Assembly: GCA_947502765.1 (NCBI GenBank)
Contig: CANNBA010000006.1
Coordinates: 1-64,000, forward strand
Source: BACL11 sp945865535
GTDB lineage: Bacteria; Bacteroidota; Bacteroidia; Flavobacteriales; BACL11
Length of the DNA: 64,000 nucleotides
Direction of reading: 5' to 3'
In this document: in pieces, positions 8,606 through 17,922 of the stretch
How positions within the stretch are numbered: the stretch's first letter is position 1
Layout of the letters: each line of letters opens with the position of its first letter
The notes under the pieces: generated by a model
Databases searched by the model: none
What the model saw: the letters and a program-made list of their open reading frames with translations, nothing else
Told to the model about the DNA's origin: nothing
Translations under genes and position numbers: made by a program

Positions 8606-9928
8606 CTATGCTTTTACACCAATTTGCATGTACTTAAAACCTTTGCTTTGAACAAAATCTGATTTAAACTGATTTCTACCATCAATAAATAAGTTGCCTT
8701 TCATTTTTGATCGCATTAAATCAAAATCAGGGCTTCTAAATTCTTTCCACTCAGTAACTAATATGAGTACATCAGCAGCCTCTAAGGCAGTATATTTATC
8801 ATTACAATAATTCACAGAAAAACCTTTTAAGTAAAATTGAGCTTCATGTATTGCTTTTGGATCATAAGCATTTACTTTTCCTCCTGCCTTAATAATTGAT
8901 TTAATTAGATTTAAAGACGGAGCTTCTCTCACGTCATCAGTTTCTGGCTTAAATGAGAGTCCCCATACGGCAATTTTCTTGCCTTTAAGATCTGTTCCTA
9001 ATTGGCTAGTTAATTTTGAAAATAACACTTCCTTTTGTGCTTGATTAACTTTCTCAACAGCGCTTATTAAATTGGGAGTATAGCCGTGATTATTTGCAAT
9101 ATTTATTAATGCCTGAACATCTTTTGGAAAACAACTTCCTCCATAACCACAGCCAGGATAAATAAACTTGTATCCAATTCTTTGATCACTACCGATACCT
9201 TTTCGAACTTGATTTACATCTGCACCAACACGCTCGCAGATATTAGAAATCTCATTAATAAAAGAAATCTTGGTAGCAAGCATAGCATTAGCAGCATATT
9301 TAGTCATTTCTGCCGATCTTATATCCATAGCAATAAACCTATCACTACTAACCGTAAACGGAGCATATAAATTTTTCATCAATTCCAAAGAACTATCATC
9401 ATTGGCCCCAACAACAACCCTATCAGGATGCATGAAATCTTGAATTGCAGCTCCTTCCTTTAAGAATTCTGGATTAGAAACAACATCAAATGTTAATTTT
9501 GATCCTCTCAGATCAAGTTCTTTTTGAATAGTTGCTCTTACTGTATCAGCAGTTCCAATTGGAACCGTTGACTTATCCACAACTATAAGATGATGACTCA
9601 TATTTGCTCCAATAGATTTAGCTACTTGCAAAACATATTTAAGATCGGCTGAACCATCATCACCCATAGGAGTTCCAACAGCAATAAATACAACTTCTGC
9701 CCCCTCTAAAGATTCTTTAGTATTGGTTGTAAATTTTAGAGTTCCCCTCTTTTGATTGTCTAAAACTAGGGCAGATAATCCTGGCTCGTATATTGGAACA
9801 ATACCTTTTATTAATTGCGAGATCTTTTCAGCATCAATATCAATACAAATAACATTATTTCCCATTTCGGCAAAGCAAGCTGCCGCAACCAAGCCTACAT
9901 ATCCAGAGCCTATTATCCCAACTTTCAT
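8606..9928 (-). CDS. ugd: UDP-glucose/UDP-hexose 6-dehydrogenase
   Basis: A 440-residue cytoplasmic enzyme that oxidises a UDP-hexose twice with NAD to a UDP-uronic acid for the surface glycan. The N-terminal Rossmann motif is GSGYVGLVAAACFAEMG. NPEFLKEGAAIQDFMHPDRVVVG is the substrate-binding loop, Lys210 lies in SAEMTKYAANAML, and the catalytic cysteine is Cys266 in GYGGSCFPKD. The C-terminal domain (KIAVWGLSFKPETDDVREAPS) binds the UDP moiety. Length and motifs fit Ugd/TuaD; a UDP-HexNAc or GDP-mannose dehydrogenase is less likely. It follows the chain-length-regulator gene after 2 bases and precedes the flippase gene. Confidence 0.93.
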   Translation of the reverse strand: MKVGIIGSGYVGLVAAACFAEMGNNVICIDIDAEKISQLIKGIVPIYEPGLSALVLDNQKRGTLKFTTNTKESLEGAEVVFIAVGTPMGDDGSADLKYVLQVAKSIGANMSHHLIVVDKSTVPIGTADTVRATIQKELDLRGSKLTFDVVSNPEFLKEGAAIQDFMHPDRVVVGANDDSSLELMKNLYAPFTVSSDRFIAMDIRSAEMTKYAANAMLATKISFINEISNICERVGADVNQVRKGIGSDQRIGYKFIYPGCGYGGSCFPKDVQALINIANNHGYTPNLISAVEKVNQAQKEVLFSKLTSQLGTDLKGKKIAVWGLSFKPETDDVREAPSLNLIKSIIKAGGKVNAYDPKAIHEAQFYLKGFSVNYCNDKYTALEAADVLILVTEWKEFRSPDFDLMRSKMKGNLFIDGRNQFKSDFVQSKGFKYMQIGVKA

Positions 9929-9930
9929 AT

Positions 9931-10764
9931 TTACTTAACTTCTTTTATTAATGCAACTAGTAGGCCAATAAAATAACATATTAGCCCTGCTAATAGACTC
10001 CAAACTAATATATCGTCCTCTTTTTGCTCCACATTTGCAAATTTTTGTACATAAACCAAGGGTTTTAATAATGCTTGATTCATTTTGATTTCTTCTCTTA
10101 AATGGCTCAATGATACAATTTGATTACTAAGTTCTTTCCCTTCTTTTCCACTGATAATATTTACTGAGCTAACATCCAAATTATTTTTTGCCCCTTCAAT
10201 TCTTATATTTCCAAGCAATTGAATTTCATTTTCAATATTACTGATAAGATTAACATTAGACTCTAGATATTTTTCATGATAATTTCTTACAAAATCATTA
10301 TTTTCGAAATAATATATTAACCCATTCTGAATATCAGAGAGTTTAGTGTTATCATATACAATCAATAGAATCTCAAATTTATTAAGAGCATAGAATTTTT
10401 CCTCCATATCTTGTTGATACAACTGCTCAGCTTCAATTTTTTTGATAGTTCTTGCGGTTTTACTATCAAACCCAAGAACTTTTGAAAGTTGATTAAACTC
10501 TTTATTTTCAATATTTATTTGCAAATGATTAATCAAATCAATAGCAGTTCTTTGGCTTAAATCTTCAATCTGTTCTTGTCTTTCATATTCAGAGATACCA
10601 GACATACAAATTGCCTTTGTTTCATAATAAGGAGTTTTAAACTTCTGAAATAATATTACAGAGAGCACTCCAATAGCAATAAAAATTAGAATGAATTTCT
10701 TATTTCTACTATTAAACTTTACAAAGTTTGAAAAAAGTGCACTTAAATTTAATTCTTCAGTCAT
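9931..10764 (-). CDS. Wzz-like chain-length determinant / polysaccharide co-polymerase
   Basis: A 277-residue inner-membrane protein with a hydrophobic helix near the N-terminus (about residues 28-44) and another near the C-terminus (about 253-272), flanking a long periplasmic coiled-coil-prone domain. This two-helix topology, and its place first in the operon, fit a Wzz-type regulator of glycan chain length, although sequence motifs are weak. It has no attached kinase domain. I place the start at ATG 10762-10764. The frame stays open to a TTG at 10785, but the ATG leaves a sensible 40-50 base leader from the -7 box at 10815-10822. Confidence 0.65.
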   Translation of the reverse strand: MTEELNLSALFSNFVKFNSRNKKFILIFIAIGVLSVILFQKFKTPYYETKAICMSGISEYERQEQIEDLSQRTAIDLINHLQINIENKEFNQLSKVLGFDSKTARTIKKIEAEQLYQQDMEEKFYALNKFEILLIVYDNTKLSDIQNGLIYYFENNDFVRNYHEKYLESNVNLISNIENEIQLLGNIRIEGAKNNLDVSSVNIISGKEGKELSNQIVSLSHLREEIKMNQALLKPLVYVQKFANVEQKEDDILVWSLLAGLICYFIGLLVALIKEVK

Positions 10765-10814
10765 TTTTTTATTTATAATTTCCAAGAGGATTCATTGTAA
10801 ATCCCTTTAATTTT

Positions 10815-10822
10815 CAAAAATA
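10815..10822 (-). promoter_or_regulatory. -7 box of the polysaccharide operon
   Basis: On the minus strand the bases read TATTTTTG, a perfect match to the Bacteroidota -7 consensus TAnnTTTG, about 50 bases before the chain-length-regulator ATG. No clear TTG -33 element is seen at the expected distance, so the strength is uncertain. It is the only good box upstream of the ten-gene run. Confidence 0.55.
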
Positions 10823-10973
10823 CAAGTTTTCTATTTGATATCTTATAAAATTAGCAATAGAATCCTTGAATAAATTTCTGTTATGCTTAAAGAGTAATCA
10901 TTGCATCACATTTAGCCCCGCTATCAAACGATAGATAGATAAAATTATTGCTATTTAAAGGGCATATAACAAA

Positions 10974-10995
10974 AAAGCCCCAAATAAGGGGCTTT
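10974..10995 (-). terminator. Intrinsic terminator after gldN
   Basis: AAAGCCCC (10974-10981) pairs with GGGGCTTT (10988-10995) around a 6-base loop. On the minus strand the stem is followed by a run of T, so it should end the gldKLMN transcript 20 bases after the gldN stop. Confidence 0.85.
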
Positions 10996-11015
10996 CTTTT
11001 ATTTTAAAATTACTA

Positions 11016-11924
11016 TTAATACTCCCACAAATCATGCTCGGTATTAAATATATCAGCCTTAATACTTTCGGCTTCTAACAAGGCATCAAGACCTATCATA
11101 TATTTATTAAGTTCTCTATCATACACATTTCCTTCTTTCACAATTGTAGAACTAAACATTCTTTTTAGGAAAATATCTTCAAATGTTTTATTTTCGGCTT
11201 CATTCTTAACAAAGTTAAATGATTGAGCATTTTTTAAAACCTGCCTTGCTTCTGGAAAATAAAACCAACATATTGGACGTGATTCACCATTTAGTAGTCC
11301 TGTAAATTCATCTCTAAGATCTGCAATAGGGCATAATCCAATTATTCTAACATCCATCACCGATCTTTGTTTATCGAAAAACCATTGTTCTTTAACTTGC
11401 CATTTTTTAATATCAGCCTGATTTAATCCATTTTTTCTTTGTGATGGTCCGAAAACTATATTTCCGTTTAAATCTAGAGAATCTTCAGCAAAATCATTTA
11501 ATAAAGGTACCGCAAACTCAGCACCTTCAACAGCTTTTATCAAATCTGTTGCAGTCATTTGATTTTGAAATTCATCATCCTTCTCTGCACTAAATGCTCG
11601 AATTGAAATCTCTCCATTTCCTGTAGCAGCATTGTAAAGTACTTTAAATAAATTATTTCGATCAACGGTTTTGATAGAACCAACTTCCTGAGGATGATAA
11701 AGAGGATGGTTTATCTTTTGCCTTAAATCAATCTCTCTCCATATTTTCCTTGACCACATAACATCTGCTTCTCTTAGATTAGGTAAAGCAACTACTTCCT
11801 TTTCTGTATGTTGTTTTCTTTCATACACGTTATTCATTTTATACGGATCATTTTCTAAAATATCTTGAGAAAAAGATAAACTGTACATAAGAACTGCTAA
11901 TAATGTTAAATTATATTCTTTCAT
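11016..11924 (-). CDS. gldN: Gliding motility / type IX secretion protein GldN (PorN)
   Basis: A 302-residue periplasmic protein that, with the lipoprotein GldK, forms the ring under the outer membrane in the type IX secretion system. It has a short signal peptide ending near FSQ (residues 1-19). The conserved GldN body is recognised from VMWSRKIWREIDLRQKINHPLYHP, WQVKEQWFFDKQRSVMDVRIIGLCPI and WFYFPEARQVL. It is the last gene of the porP-gldKLMN unit, 16 bases after gldM, and is followed by a hairpin terminator. The length is close to the family norm. The spacer before its start is almost pure A on the coding strand. Confidence 0.95.
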   Translation of the reverse strand: MKEYNLTLLAVLMYSLSFSQDILENDPYKMNNVYERKQHTEKEVVALPNLREADVMWSRKIWREIDLRQKINHPLYHPQEVGSIKTVDRNNLFKVLYNAATGNGEISIRAFSAEKDDEFQNQMTATDLIKAVEGAEFAVPLLNDFAEDSLDLNGNIVFGPSQRKNGLNQADIKKWQVKEQWFFDKQRSVMDVRIIGLCPIADLRDEFTGLLNGESRPICWFYFPEARQVLKNAQSFNFVKNEAENKTFEDIFLKRMFSSTIVKEGNVYDRELNKYMIGLDALLEAESIKADIFNTEHDLWEY

Positions 11925-11940
11925 ATTTTTTTAATTTTTT

Positions 11941-13647
11941 TTAATTTTTTATTGTATAAACTACATCACCTAAATCTCTTGCCCCACTTACTCCTGTTCT
12001 TGTTGCTTTTATATCTGTAAAAGATACTGTACTCCCAACTACAGCGTTATTAATAGCATCCAGTACTTGGTCAGTAAATCTCGTTCCTTTTACTTCAATT
12101 GGAAATGAACCTTTTGGACTTGTGTAATTCATTCTATAAGATACAATTTTAAAAGATAGTGCATTTCTATCAAAATAAAAATCTTTCATCTCAGCTATAA
12201 GCATTTGCGCTGCTTTCAATTCTCCCTTTGACACAGCTTTATTTTCTATTTTAGCTGCTTTAGGAATAGGAGCAGGAACATCTTTAACTTTAAAATCTAC
12301 AGAACCCATTAATTTTCTTTTCCCATCAACAGTAACATATAAATCAACAACTGGAGAATTCTTATCATCTCGTTTTGTTGGATTTACTATCCATTGTCCA
12401 TTATTTTTATCAACAACTCTAATAGTGCCATTTTTAGTTTCAGCTGTAACTTGAGCAGCAGAATAACCAGCAACCGCTACTTTTATAGGATTATCAACTG
12501 CCACATACAAAACATTCATATTTGTTGGTGATGCTACAGCTTGCTTTGAAGCAACTAAATACTCTCCCTTAAAAGGATAAAATTTAGGCCCTTGTTCTGT
12601 TTGTAGTTTTATTATTCCACCCCATTTCTTAGGTCCTTCTCCAGATGTTCTTGTTTGAAACACTCCTACTCCGTTTTGAACATCTATTTTTGTGCCTCCA
12701 CTAGGCTTATCGTTTATAGTATCATACCCTCCTATATAAATCTCTGGATTTTGATTCTTATTCATTGCTGTGATAAATATATCCGCTTCAAAAACATCTC
12801 CACTCAATACAAAATTAGACTGAGGGATTGCTACACCTTTTGCATCATCAAATTTTAATGTTTTTGCATCAATATCTCGTTTTAAATATTCTATCATATC
12901 CGCTTCAAGATTTCTCAAATCTGACTGTATTTTGGATAGAATTGTTAAAGCACCAACAGAGGGCATATCCACAAAATTATATGTTTCCCAATTTTCTAAT
13001 TTCTTTCCTTTTCCTCTGTTAGACACATCACAAGCCAAATTAATATTATCAATTAAAGTCTGATTATCACCAGCTAAACCAATCAAAAAATCTCTATATT
13101 CTTCTATTTGTTTTTTTAATACTGAAGCTCTCTTATCTTTTTCAAGGGTATTTGGATAAAATAAGTCTCCTGCAGCGTCTCTGTTTTCTTTATTGTATAA
13201 ATAAGCAATAGGCAAACGCTTTTGCGCATCACTTAATTCACTGAATTTTTTACCTTCAATTACTTTTTCTTCTAAAGGTTTACCCTCTTCATCTAAAACA
13301 TCTTTAGCGCTTCCTAAATATACTTTTCCTTTATCAGCTTTGCTTACCAAATCATACTTCATTTCTTGAATATACAAGACAGTTGCATCAACTTTAGTTT
13401 TTACAGAATAAGCTTGATCCCTAACCTTTTGAAATTTCTCAGGATTATTTGCTACTGCATTATCAAAATCAGCATAAGTAGACCCATTTTTTAAACTAAA
13501 ATTAGTAGTTGTTCGTTCAATACCTTTATTTACCTCAAAAAAGGAATTAAGTACCTCTTTAGATACGTTTAGTGCAAGTAGGGCCGTAAGCACTAAATAC
13601 ATCATATTAATCATCTTCTGCCTTGGCGTTAATTTACCTGCTGCCAT
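11941..13647 (-). CDS. gldM: Type IX secretion motor protein GldM (PorM)
   Basis: A 568-residue inner-membrane protein with a single transmembrane helix (about residues 14-32) and a long periplasmic part made of four domains. With GldL it forms the proton-driven rotary motor of T9SS and gliding. The start AAGKLTPRQKMINMMYLVLTALLALNVSKEVL is nearly invariant in GldM. The C-terminal region (IAEMKDFYFDRNALSFKIVSYRM) matches the D4 domain that contacts GldK/GldN. It is somewhat longer than the roughly 515 residues common in Flavobacterium. It lies 31 bases after gldL and 16 bases before gldN. Confidence 0.96.
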   Translation of the reverse strand: MAAGKLTPRQKMINMMYLVLTALLALNVSKEVLNSFFEVNKGIERTTTNFSLKNGSTYADFDNAVANNPEKFQKVRDQAYSVKTKVDATVLYIQEMKYDLVSKADKGKVYLGSAKDVLDEEGKPLEEKVIEGKKFSELSDAQKRLPIAYLYNKENRDAAGDLFYPNTLEKDKRASVLKKQIEEYRDFLIGLAGDNQTLIDNINLACDVSNRGKGKKLENWETYNFVDMPSVGALTILSKIQSDLRNLEADMIEYLKRDIDAKTLKFDDAKGVAIPQSNFVLSGDVFEADIFITAMNKNQNPEIYIGGYDTINDKPSGGTKIDVQNGVGVFQTRTSGEGPKKWGGIIKLQTEQGPKFYPFKGEYLVASKQAVASPTNMNVLYVAVDNPIKVAVAGYSAAQVTAETKNGTIRVVDKNNGQWIVNPTKRDDKNSPVVDLYVTVDGKRKLMGSVDFKVKDVPAPIPKAAKIENKAVSKGELKAAQMLIAEMKDFYFDRNALSFKIVSYRMNYTSPKGSFPIEVKGTRFTDQVLDAINNAVVGSTVSFTDIKATRTGVSGARDLGDVVYTIKN

Positions 13648-13678
13648 ATTTTATATGTATTTTTTAAATGATTAAAAA

Positions 13679-14338
13679 TTATCTATTAGGATTCATAGCG
13701 TTAAGCATATTGCTATATACTTTATTCAACTGCTCTAAGTTATCCGCTAGGCTACTAACTTGTTCTTGGAACTTTTTAGAATCATCTACTGAAGATTGAA
13801 AATTTTGTAGAAATAAATTAGTTGCTTCCATTTGCTGATTAGAAGCTTGTAATTGTAATTCATATAGAGAATTTAAAGCGTTCATATTTTTTACTCCTTC
13901 TTGAATTTGTGAATTGTACTCAGAAATACCTGAAGCAGCAGCAATTGTTTCATTTAATTTTTTTGTCGATTCCCCAAACGATCTTAGCCCTTCATTTAAA
14001 CTCTCAATTAATGCATTATCAATCTTAGCTTTTGCTAAAGCATCATCTAATAATTGAGCAGGTCTTTTTGCAGCATTAGGATCTTCCATATTTGCTAGCT
14101 CTGGATAAACCAATGTCCAATCTGGTTCAGTAGCTTGCTTCTCAAAAGCAGAGAAAAAGAAAATGATAGCTTCTATTCCTAATCCAGCCATTAACATATA
14201 TGATGCCCCTGGAAGGTGTTCAATTTTAAATAAAGCTCCTAAAATTACAACTGCAGCACCCCAGCCATATAATTTTGGCATCATTGCTTTGTACCATTTT
14301 GCTTCCGTTACCCTTTCTAAACTAGCTGTAAAACTCAT
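13679..14338 (-). CDS. gldL: Type IX secretion motor protein GldL (PorL)
   Basis: A 219-residue inner-membrane protein that partners GldM in the proton-driven motor. Two transmembrane helices (about 25-38 and 47-65) hold the family core: KLYGWGAAVVILGALFKI, then GLGIEAIIFFFSAFE with the intramembrane Glu56 in the position of the conserved proton-path glutamate. The cytoplasmic remainder is a coiled-coil-prone segment (about 100-215) with many Leu, Gln and Asn. Its start lies 33 bases after the gldK stop and is preceded by an A-rich stretch on the coding strand. Confidence 0.96.
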   Translation of the reverse strand: MSFTASLERVTEAKWYKAMMPKLYGWGAAVVILGALFKIEHLPGASYMLMAGLGIEAIIFFFSAFEKQATEPDWTLVYPELANMEDPNAAKRPAQLLDDALAKAKIDNALIESLNEGLRSFGESTKKLNETIAAASGISEYNSQIQEGVKNMNALNSLYELQLQASNQQMEATNLFLQNFQSSVDDSKKFQEQVSSLADNLEQLNKVYSNMLNAMNPNR

Positions 14339-14371
14339 TTTTTTAGTTTTTTTTAATTATTAATTTTATTT

Positions 14372-15673
14372 TTATTCAAAATCTTTCTTATCTCTACCTA
14401 AGAAATCAACCGCACATCTAAAGCCTATATATGATTTAGCAGTATCTTGATATTCAAAAGATCTTGTACTTGTTTGTATAAAGTAAGCTATATCTTTCCA
14501 AGAACCTCCTCTAATCGATTTCCTTTTCAACACTTCATTATCGTCTTCCTTAGCATTATAATGGTAATCCATATTCATATCGTGAGAATATGAAAATCCA
14601 GACTCATCATAAGCATTTGAAGTCCACTCGGCAACATTTCCTGCCATATCATAAAGCCCATATCCATTTGGATTATAAGAAGCTGTTTTGATTGCTTTAA
14701 GCCCCCCATCAGCAACATAATTACCTCTTAAAGGTTTAAAATTAGCTAAAAAACAACCTTGTAAATTTCTAGTATAAGGCCCTCCCCAAGGATAGGGTGA
14801 AGCATCCAAGCCTCCTCTTGAAGCATACTCCCACTCTGATTCTGTTGGTAATCGAAAATCAGGCAATGTTGGTTGTTTAATTTCTCTTAAAAAAGAGTTC
14901 ATCATTTTAGTTCTCCAATGAGCAAAAGCAGTTGCTTGTTTCCAATTTATTCCAACTACAGGATAATCATCAAAAGCAGGGTGCCAAAAATAATTCTTTG
15001 TTGTAGGGTCATTAAATGAATACGAATAATCATGAGTCCATGTTAATGTATCAGGATAAATATTAAAATCAACATATGACAAAAATCCTCTTCTATCTTT
15101 TTCTCTATTAGATTTTACAGCAGCAGATTGTATATCAAGAACTTGATATTTATATACAAATTTTCTAGTATCAAATTCTCTTTGGCCATCCAATCTTTCA
15201 TTCTCGGGCAAAAACATTTCTTCTTGTTCAAGAATTTCTCTTACCTTTGGATCATCCCATCTAATTTTTTTTGTCCAATCAATTCTATACACACCAGTAC
15301 CTGTTTCGTCAGTATAATTCATAACTTCAGTTCCATATTCCGTTGCTCCATTCGCAATTAAGTACTGCCTAAGTATGGAATCTCTCACCCAATTGGTAAA
15401 CTGTCGATACTCATTATTAGTAATCTCTGTCTCATCCATATAAAACGCCCCAACGGAAACTGTTTTTGATTGAGAAACATTGGCAAAAGGAACATCCTGA
15501 TCAGATGGTCCCATATTATAACTACCTTGAGGAATAAACACCATGCCATAAGGATCAGTTGGATTCCAAATTTGTCTATTTTCAACTCCAATTAATTCGC
15601 CATTACCAGAACCTCCGCAAGCACTTAATAATGCTACTACTGAACTTAATACAATTATTTTTTTCATATTCAT
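14372..15673 (-). CDS. gldK: Type IX secretion lipoprotein GldK (PorK), FGE-sulfatase fold
   Basis: A 433-residue outer-membrane lipoprotein with a lipobox ending LLSAC (lipidated Cys19). Its body has the formylglycine-generating-enzyme (SUMF1) fold: GSYNMGPSDQD, FYMDETEITNNEYRQF, PVVGINWKQATAFAHWR, LPTESEWEYASRG, YDMAGNVAEWTSN and SIRGGSW. In this family the fold is structural: GldK and GldN build the ring above the GldLM motor. Its neighbours, porP/sprF upstream and gldL, gldM, gldN downstream, distinguish it from GldJ, the related paralogue, which I do not see in the window. Confidence 0.95.
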   Translation of the reverse strand: MNMKKIIVLSSVVALLSACGGSGNGELIGVENRQIWNPTDPYGMVFIPQGSYNMGPSDQDVPFANVSQSKTVSVGAFYMDETEITNNEYRQFTNWVRDSILRQYLIANGATEYGTEVMNYTDETGTGVYRIDWTKKIRWDDPKVREILEQEEMFLPENERLDGQREFDTRKFVYKYQVLDIQSAAVKSNREKDRRGFLSYVDFNIYPDTLTWTHDYSYSFNDPTTKNYFWHPAFDDYPVVGINWKQATAFAHWRTKMMNSFLREIKQPTLPDFRLPTESEWEYASRGGLDASPYPWGGPYTRNLQGCFLANFKPLRGNYVADGGLKAIKTASYNPNGYGLYDMAGNVAEWTSNAYDESGFSYSHDMNMDYHYNAKEDDNEVLKRKSIRGGSWKDIAYFIQTSTRSFEYQDTAKSYIGFRCAVDFLGRDKKDFE

Positions 15674-15710
15674 ATTTATTTTATCACCTAAGTGAGTTAA
15701 AATCTTGTTT

Positions 15711-16631
15711 TTATAAGAATCTAGGATTCTTGTATTTTGATATTGCTTTATTTGTTTTTATTTTAAAATTATAACCTAACATAACCTCTAATGAATTGCT
15801 CATTGGGTTTCCCATAGTAACATCATAACCTACGCCAAATCTTAAATCTTTAGTAATATCCAGCCCTGCTAACAATATCAAACCTTCATCTAACCTGTAA
15901 CTAACGCCACCCCACATTTGATTATTGTTTAGATTGGTATATATTAGATTTGTATTAATATCTAATTGAGATGTTGCCCCATCAGATTTTAAGTAAATAG
16001 AAGGATTTAAAGAAAACTCAGAATTTATTTCATGATAATATCCTGATATTAAAAAATAATGTCTAGCTAAAGGATACTGTTTTCCATCACTCCAATCAAC
16101 TACTGGCTCTGTCATATGTGCAGATGACAAACCAATATAGATATCTTGAGTATTAAAATAAACTCCTGCGCCTAAATCTAACTTAGACCCCTGTACACTG
16201 CCAGTAGGAATAGCATTATCTCCTGGCTGAGCATACTGAAAATTAGAACCATCAACACCACTTTGAAACATTCCAACAGACATACCCATACCTATTTGAC
16301 CAACTCCCAACTCGGTACGATAAGCATAAGAAGCTTGTAATCCTAAATTACTAAATTCAGCAATTGCGTCTTTTACAATATTAAGACCTAAACCTCCATT
16401 TAGAAAAGGAATTTCAGCATCAATACTAAAGTTTTGAGTTGAAGGAGCTCCTTCAAATCCCATCCATTGTGATCTGTGCAAAACCGAAGTAGCAATTACG
16501 CCTCTACTTCCTGCAAAACCAGGATTATTAGCTAATTTATTAAACATATTCTGACTAAACTGAGGGTCTTGTTGAGCCGAAACCCTAACTACTGATAGCA
16601 AAGCTAATAACAATACCAATATTCTGTTCAT
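15711..16631 (-). CDS. PorP/SprF family type IX secretion membrane protein
   Basis: A 306-residue protein with a signal peptide (cleavage after VSAQ, about residue 19) and a predicted outer-membrane beta barrel. The start QDPQFSQNMFNKLANNPGFAGS is the classic opening of the family, and the last strands end SLEVMLGYNFKIKTNK. PorP/SprF proteins help carry or anchor T9SS substrates such as SprB-like adhesins and link to the GldKN ring. Here it is the first gene of the gldKLMN unit, as in Porphyromonas porPKLMN. A weak promoter-like TATTTTAG lies upstream on the minus strand, but I do not call it. Confidence 0.92.
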   Translation of the reverse strand: MNRILVLLLALLSVVRVSAQQDPQFSQNMFNKLANNPGFAGSRGVIATSVLHRSQWMGFEGAPSTQNFSIDAEIPFLNGGLGLNIVKDAIAEFSNLGLQASYAYRTELGVGQIGMGMSVGMFQSGVDGSNFQYAQPGDNAIPTGSVQGSKLDLGAGVYFNTQDIYIGLSSAHMTEPVVDWSDGKQYPLARHYFLISGYYHEINSEFSLNPSIYLKSDGATSQLDINTNLIYTNLNNNQMWGGVSYRLDEGLILLAGLDITKDLRFGVGYDVTMGNPMSNSLEVMLGYNFKIKTNKAISKYKNPRFL

Positions 16632-16761
16632 CTAATAATTTTCTCTAAAAAAAATTCGGCGCTAAAATAAACAATTTTTAAGACTTTGACATAAAGCCAG
16701 AAGAACATCTTATTTTTTTTTAAATAAAATTACTTCAAATAATTGTTTTTCAAATAGTTTG

Positions 16762-17922
16762 CTAGAGAAATTTATTTAACGTTTTTAGCCATCTTTCAGG
16801 AATTTCTCCTTGATTTGCTATTTCGTAGTCTCTATATGAGCAAGCAACATAATAATTTTGGAGTTCTTTAACTCCTTCTTTTCTGAAAGGCACTCCTATC
16901 CACCATCTACCGCTACTTTGACTTTTATAAAAGGTAATTTCATTTTTACCATCTTCAAAAGCTACTGTATATTTTGTGCAATCTTTCATATTCGGATTCA
17001 ACTCATTTTTTCTGATTTTATACCCATCAACAAAATACCAAAGCATCTCTGCGAGCAAATAAGCCGTCTGATTGTTTACATCTAAATCCTGATTATACTC
17101 AAATAAACCAACTGCTGTAATTTTATCGCTAACACCGGCATAACGCATAATTTTACAAACATCTTCACCATTTAATCCATTGGGTGACGAATAAACATTA
17201 GCACCTGCGTATGCGTGCTGAATAGCTGAAATATCAAAACTTAAAAAATCAGTATTTCTCATAATTGGTTCCGCCTCATTAAAATTAGCTTTTAACTCAC
17301 CTAGGCGGATGGTGTCGAAATTCATTGCTTGCAACATATCATTAGCAATACTGGAAACAAAGTAAGACTGATAACCTAAATTTGTATAGTGAAAAAGATG
17401 ACTCGGTTTGTGAGAAATAATCTTTCCTAAATGAGAAAAGGAAGCTAAATTATCATCTTCTAAACCAATATCAAACTTGCTATCTACTGCTGTTAAAGTG
17501 ATAAATTTATCCAATGAAGCATACGCTTTATAAATTGCATAACTCAAATCATGTCCACCACCAATTATAAATGGAATAGTTCCATTATGCAAAAGCTCCT
17601 CACAAACTTCCTGGATAATTTTAAAAGACTCCTTTCTAGTGGGCATTAGCTGCAAAGTGCCCAAATCCGCAATTCTAGGCAAATTCTCATGATGAAAGCA
17701 GTAAAATGAAGCTCTTATTTTACAATCAGACTCTGATGCAGAATTTTTAGATCCCTCATATTCTGGAACATTAAAAATTGCTATTTCGGCAAATTTTACA
17801 TCCGGAAAAAAATCCTCAGTATGAGTTTCAATGCCTCTACCAATCTGAGTGGTTTCCCACCTATTTTTATCAGCATATAAATCTGAATTTACTTGATTAA
17901 AATAGGACTGAATAGGCTTCAT
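16762..17922 (-). CDS. Arginase/formimidoylglutamase-family protein with a partly lost metal centre
   Basis: A 386-residue member of the ureohydrolase fold. GGGHD (121-125) supplies His124, and the DAHxD element reads DSKFD (147-151). The SxDxD element reads SFDIS (228-232). The four ligands of one manganese site (His124, Asp147, Asp151, Asp230) are thus present, while the two ligands specific to the second site are Lys149 and Ser232. Databases commonly label this Bacteroidota subfamily formimidoylglutamase; given the missing ligands I would not assume hydrolysis of formimidoylglutamate. It overlaps topA by one base and is probably co-transcribed with it. No other histidine-degradation gene is nearby. 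Confidence 0.75.
   Translation of the reverse strand: MKPIQSYFNQVNSDLYADKNRWETTQIGRGIETHTEDFFPDVKFAEIAIFNVPEYEGSKNSASESDCKIRASFYCFHHENLPRIADLGTLQLMPTRKESFKIIQEVCEELLHNGTIPFIIGGGHDLSYAIYKAYASLDKFITLTAVDSKFDIGLEDDNLASFSHLGKIISHKPSHLFHYTNLGYQSYFVSSIANDMLQAMNFDTIRLGELKANFNEAEPIMRNTDFLSFDISAIQHAYAGANVYSSPNGLNGEDVCKIMRYAGVSDKITAVGLFEYNQDLDVNNQTAYLLAEMLWYFVDGYKIRKNELNPNMKDCTKYTVAFEDGKNEITFYKSQSSGRWWIGVPFRKEGVKELQNYYVACSYRDYEIANQGEIPERWLKTLNKFL

Noticed and set aside
16711..16721. T9 tract upstream of porP/sprF as a phase-variation switch
   Set aside because: Homopolymers of this length are expected in such AT-rich gaps, and there is no sign of a promoter whose spacing it would alter.
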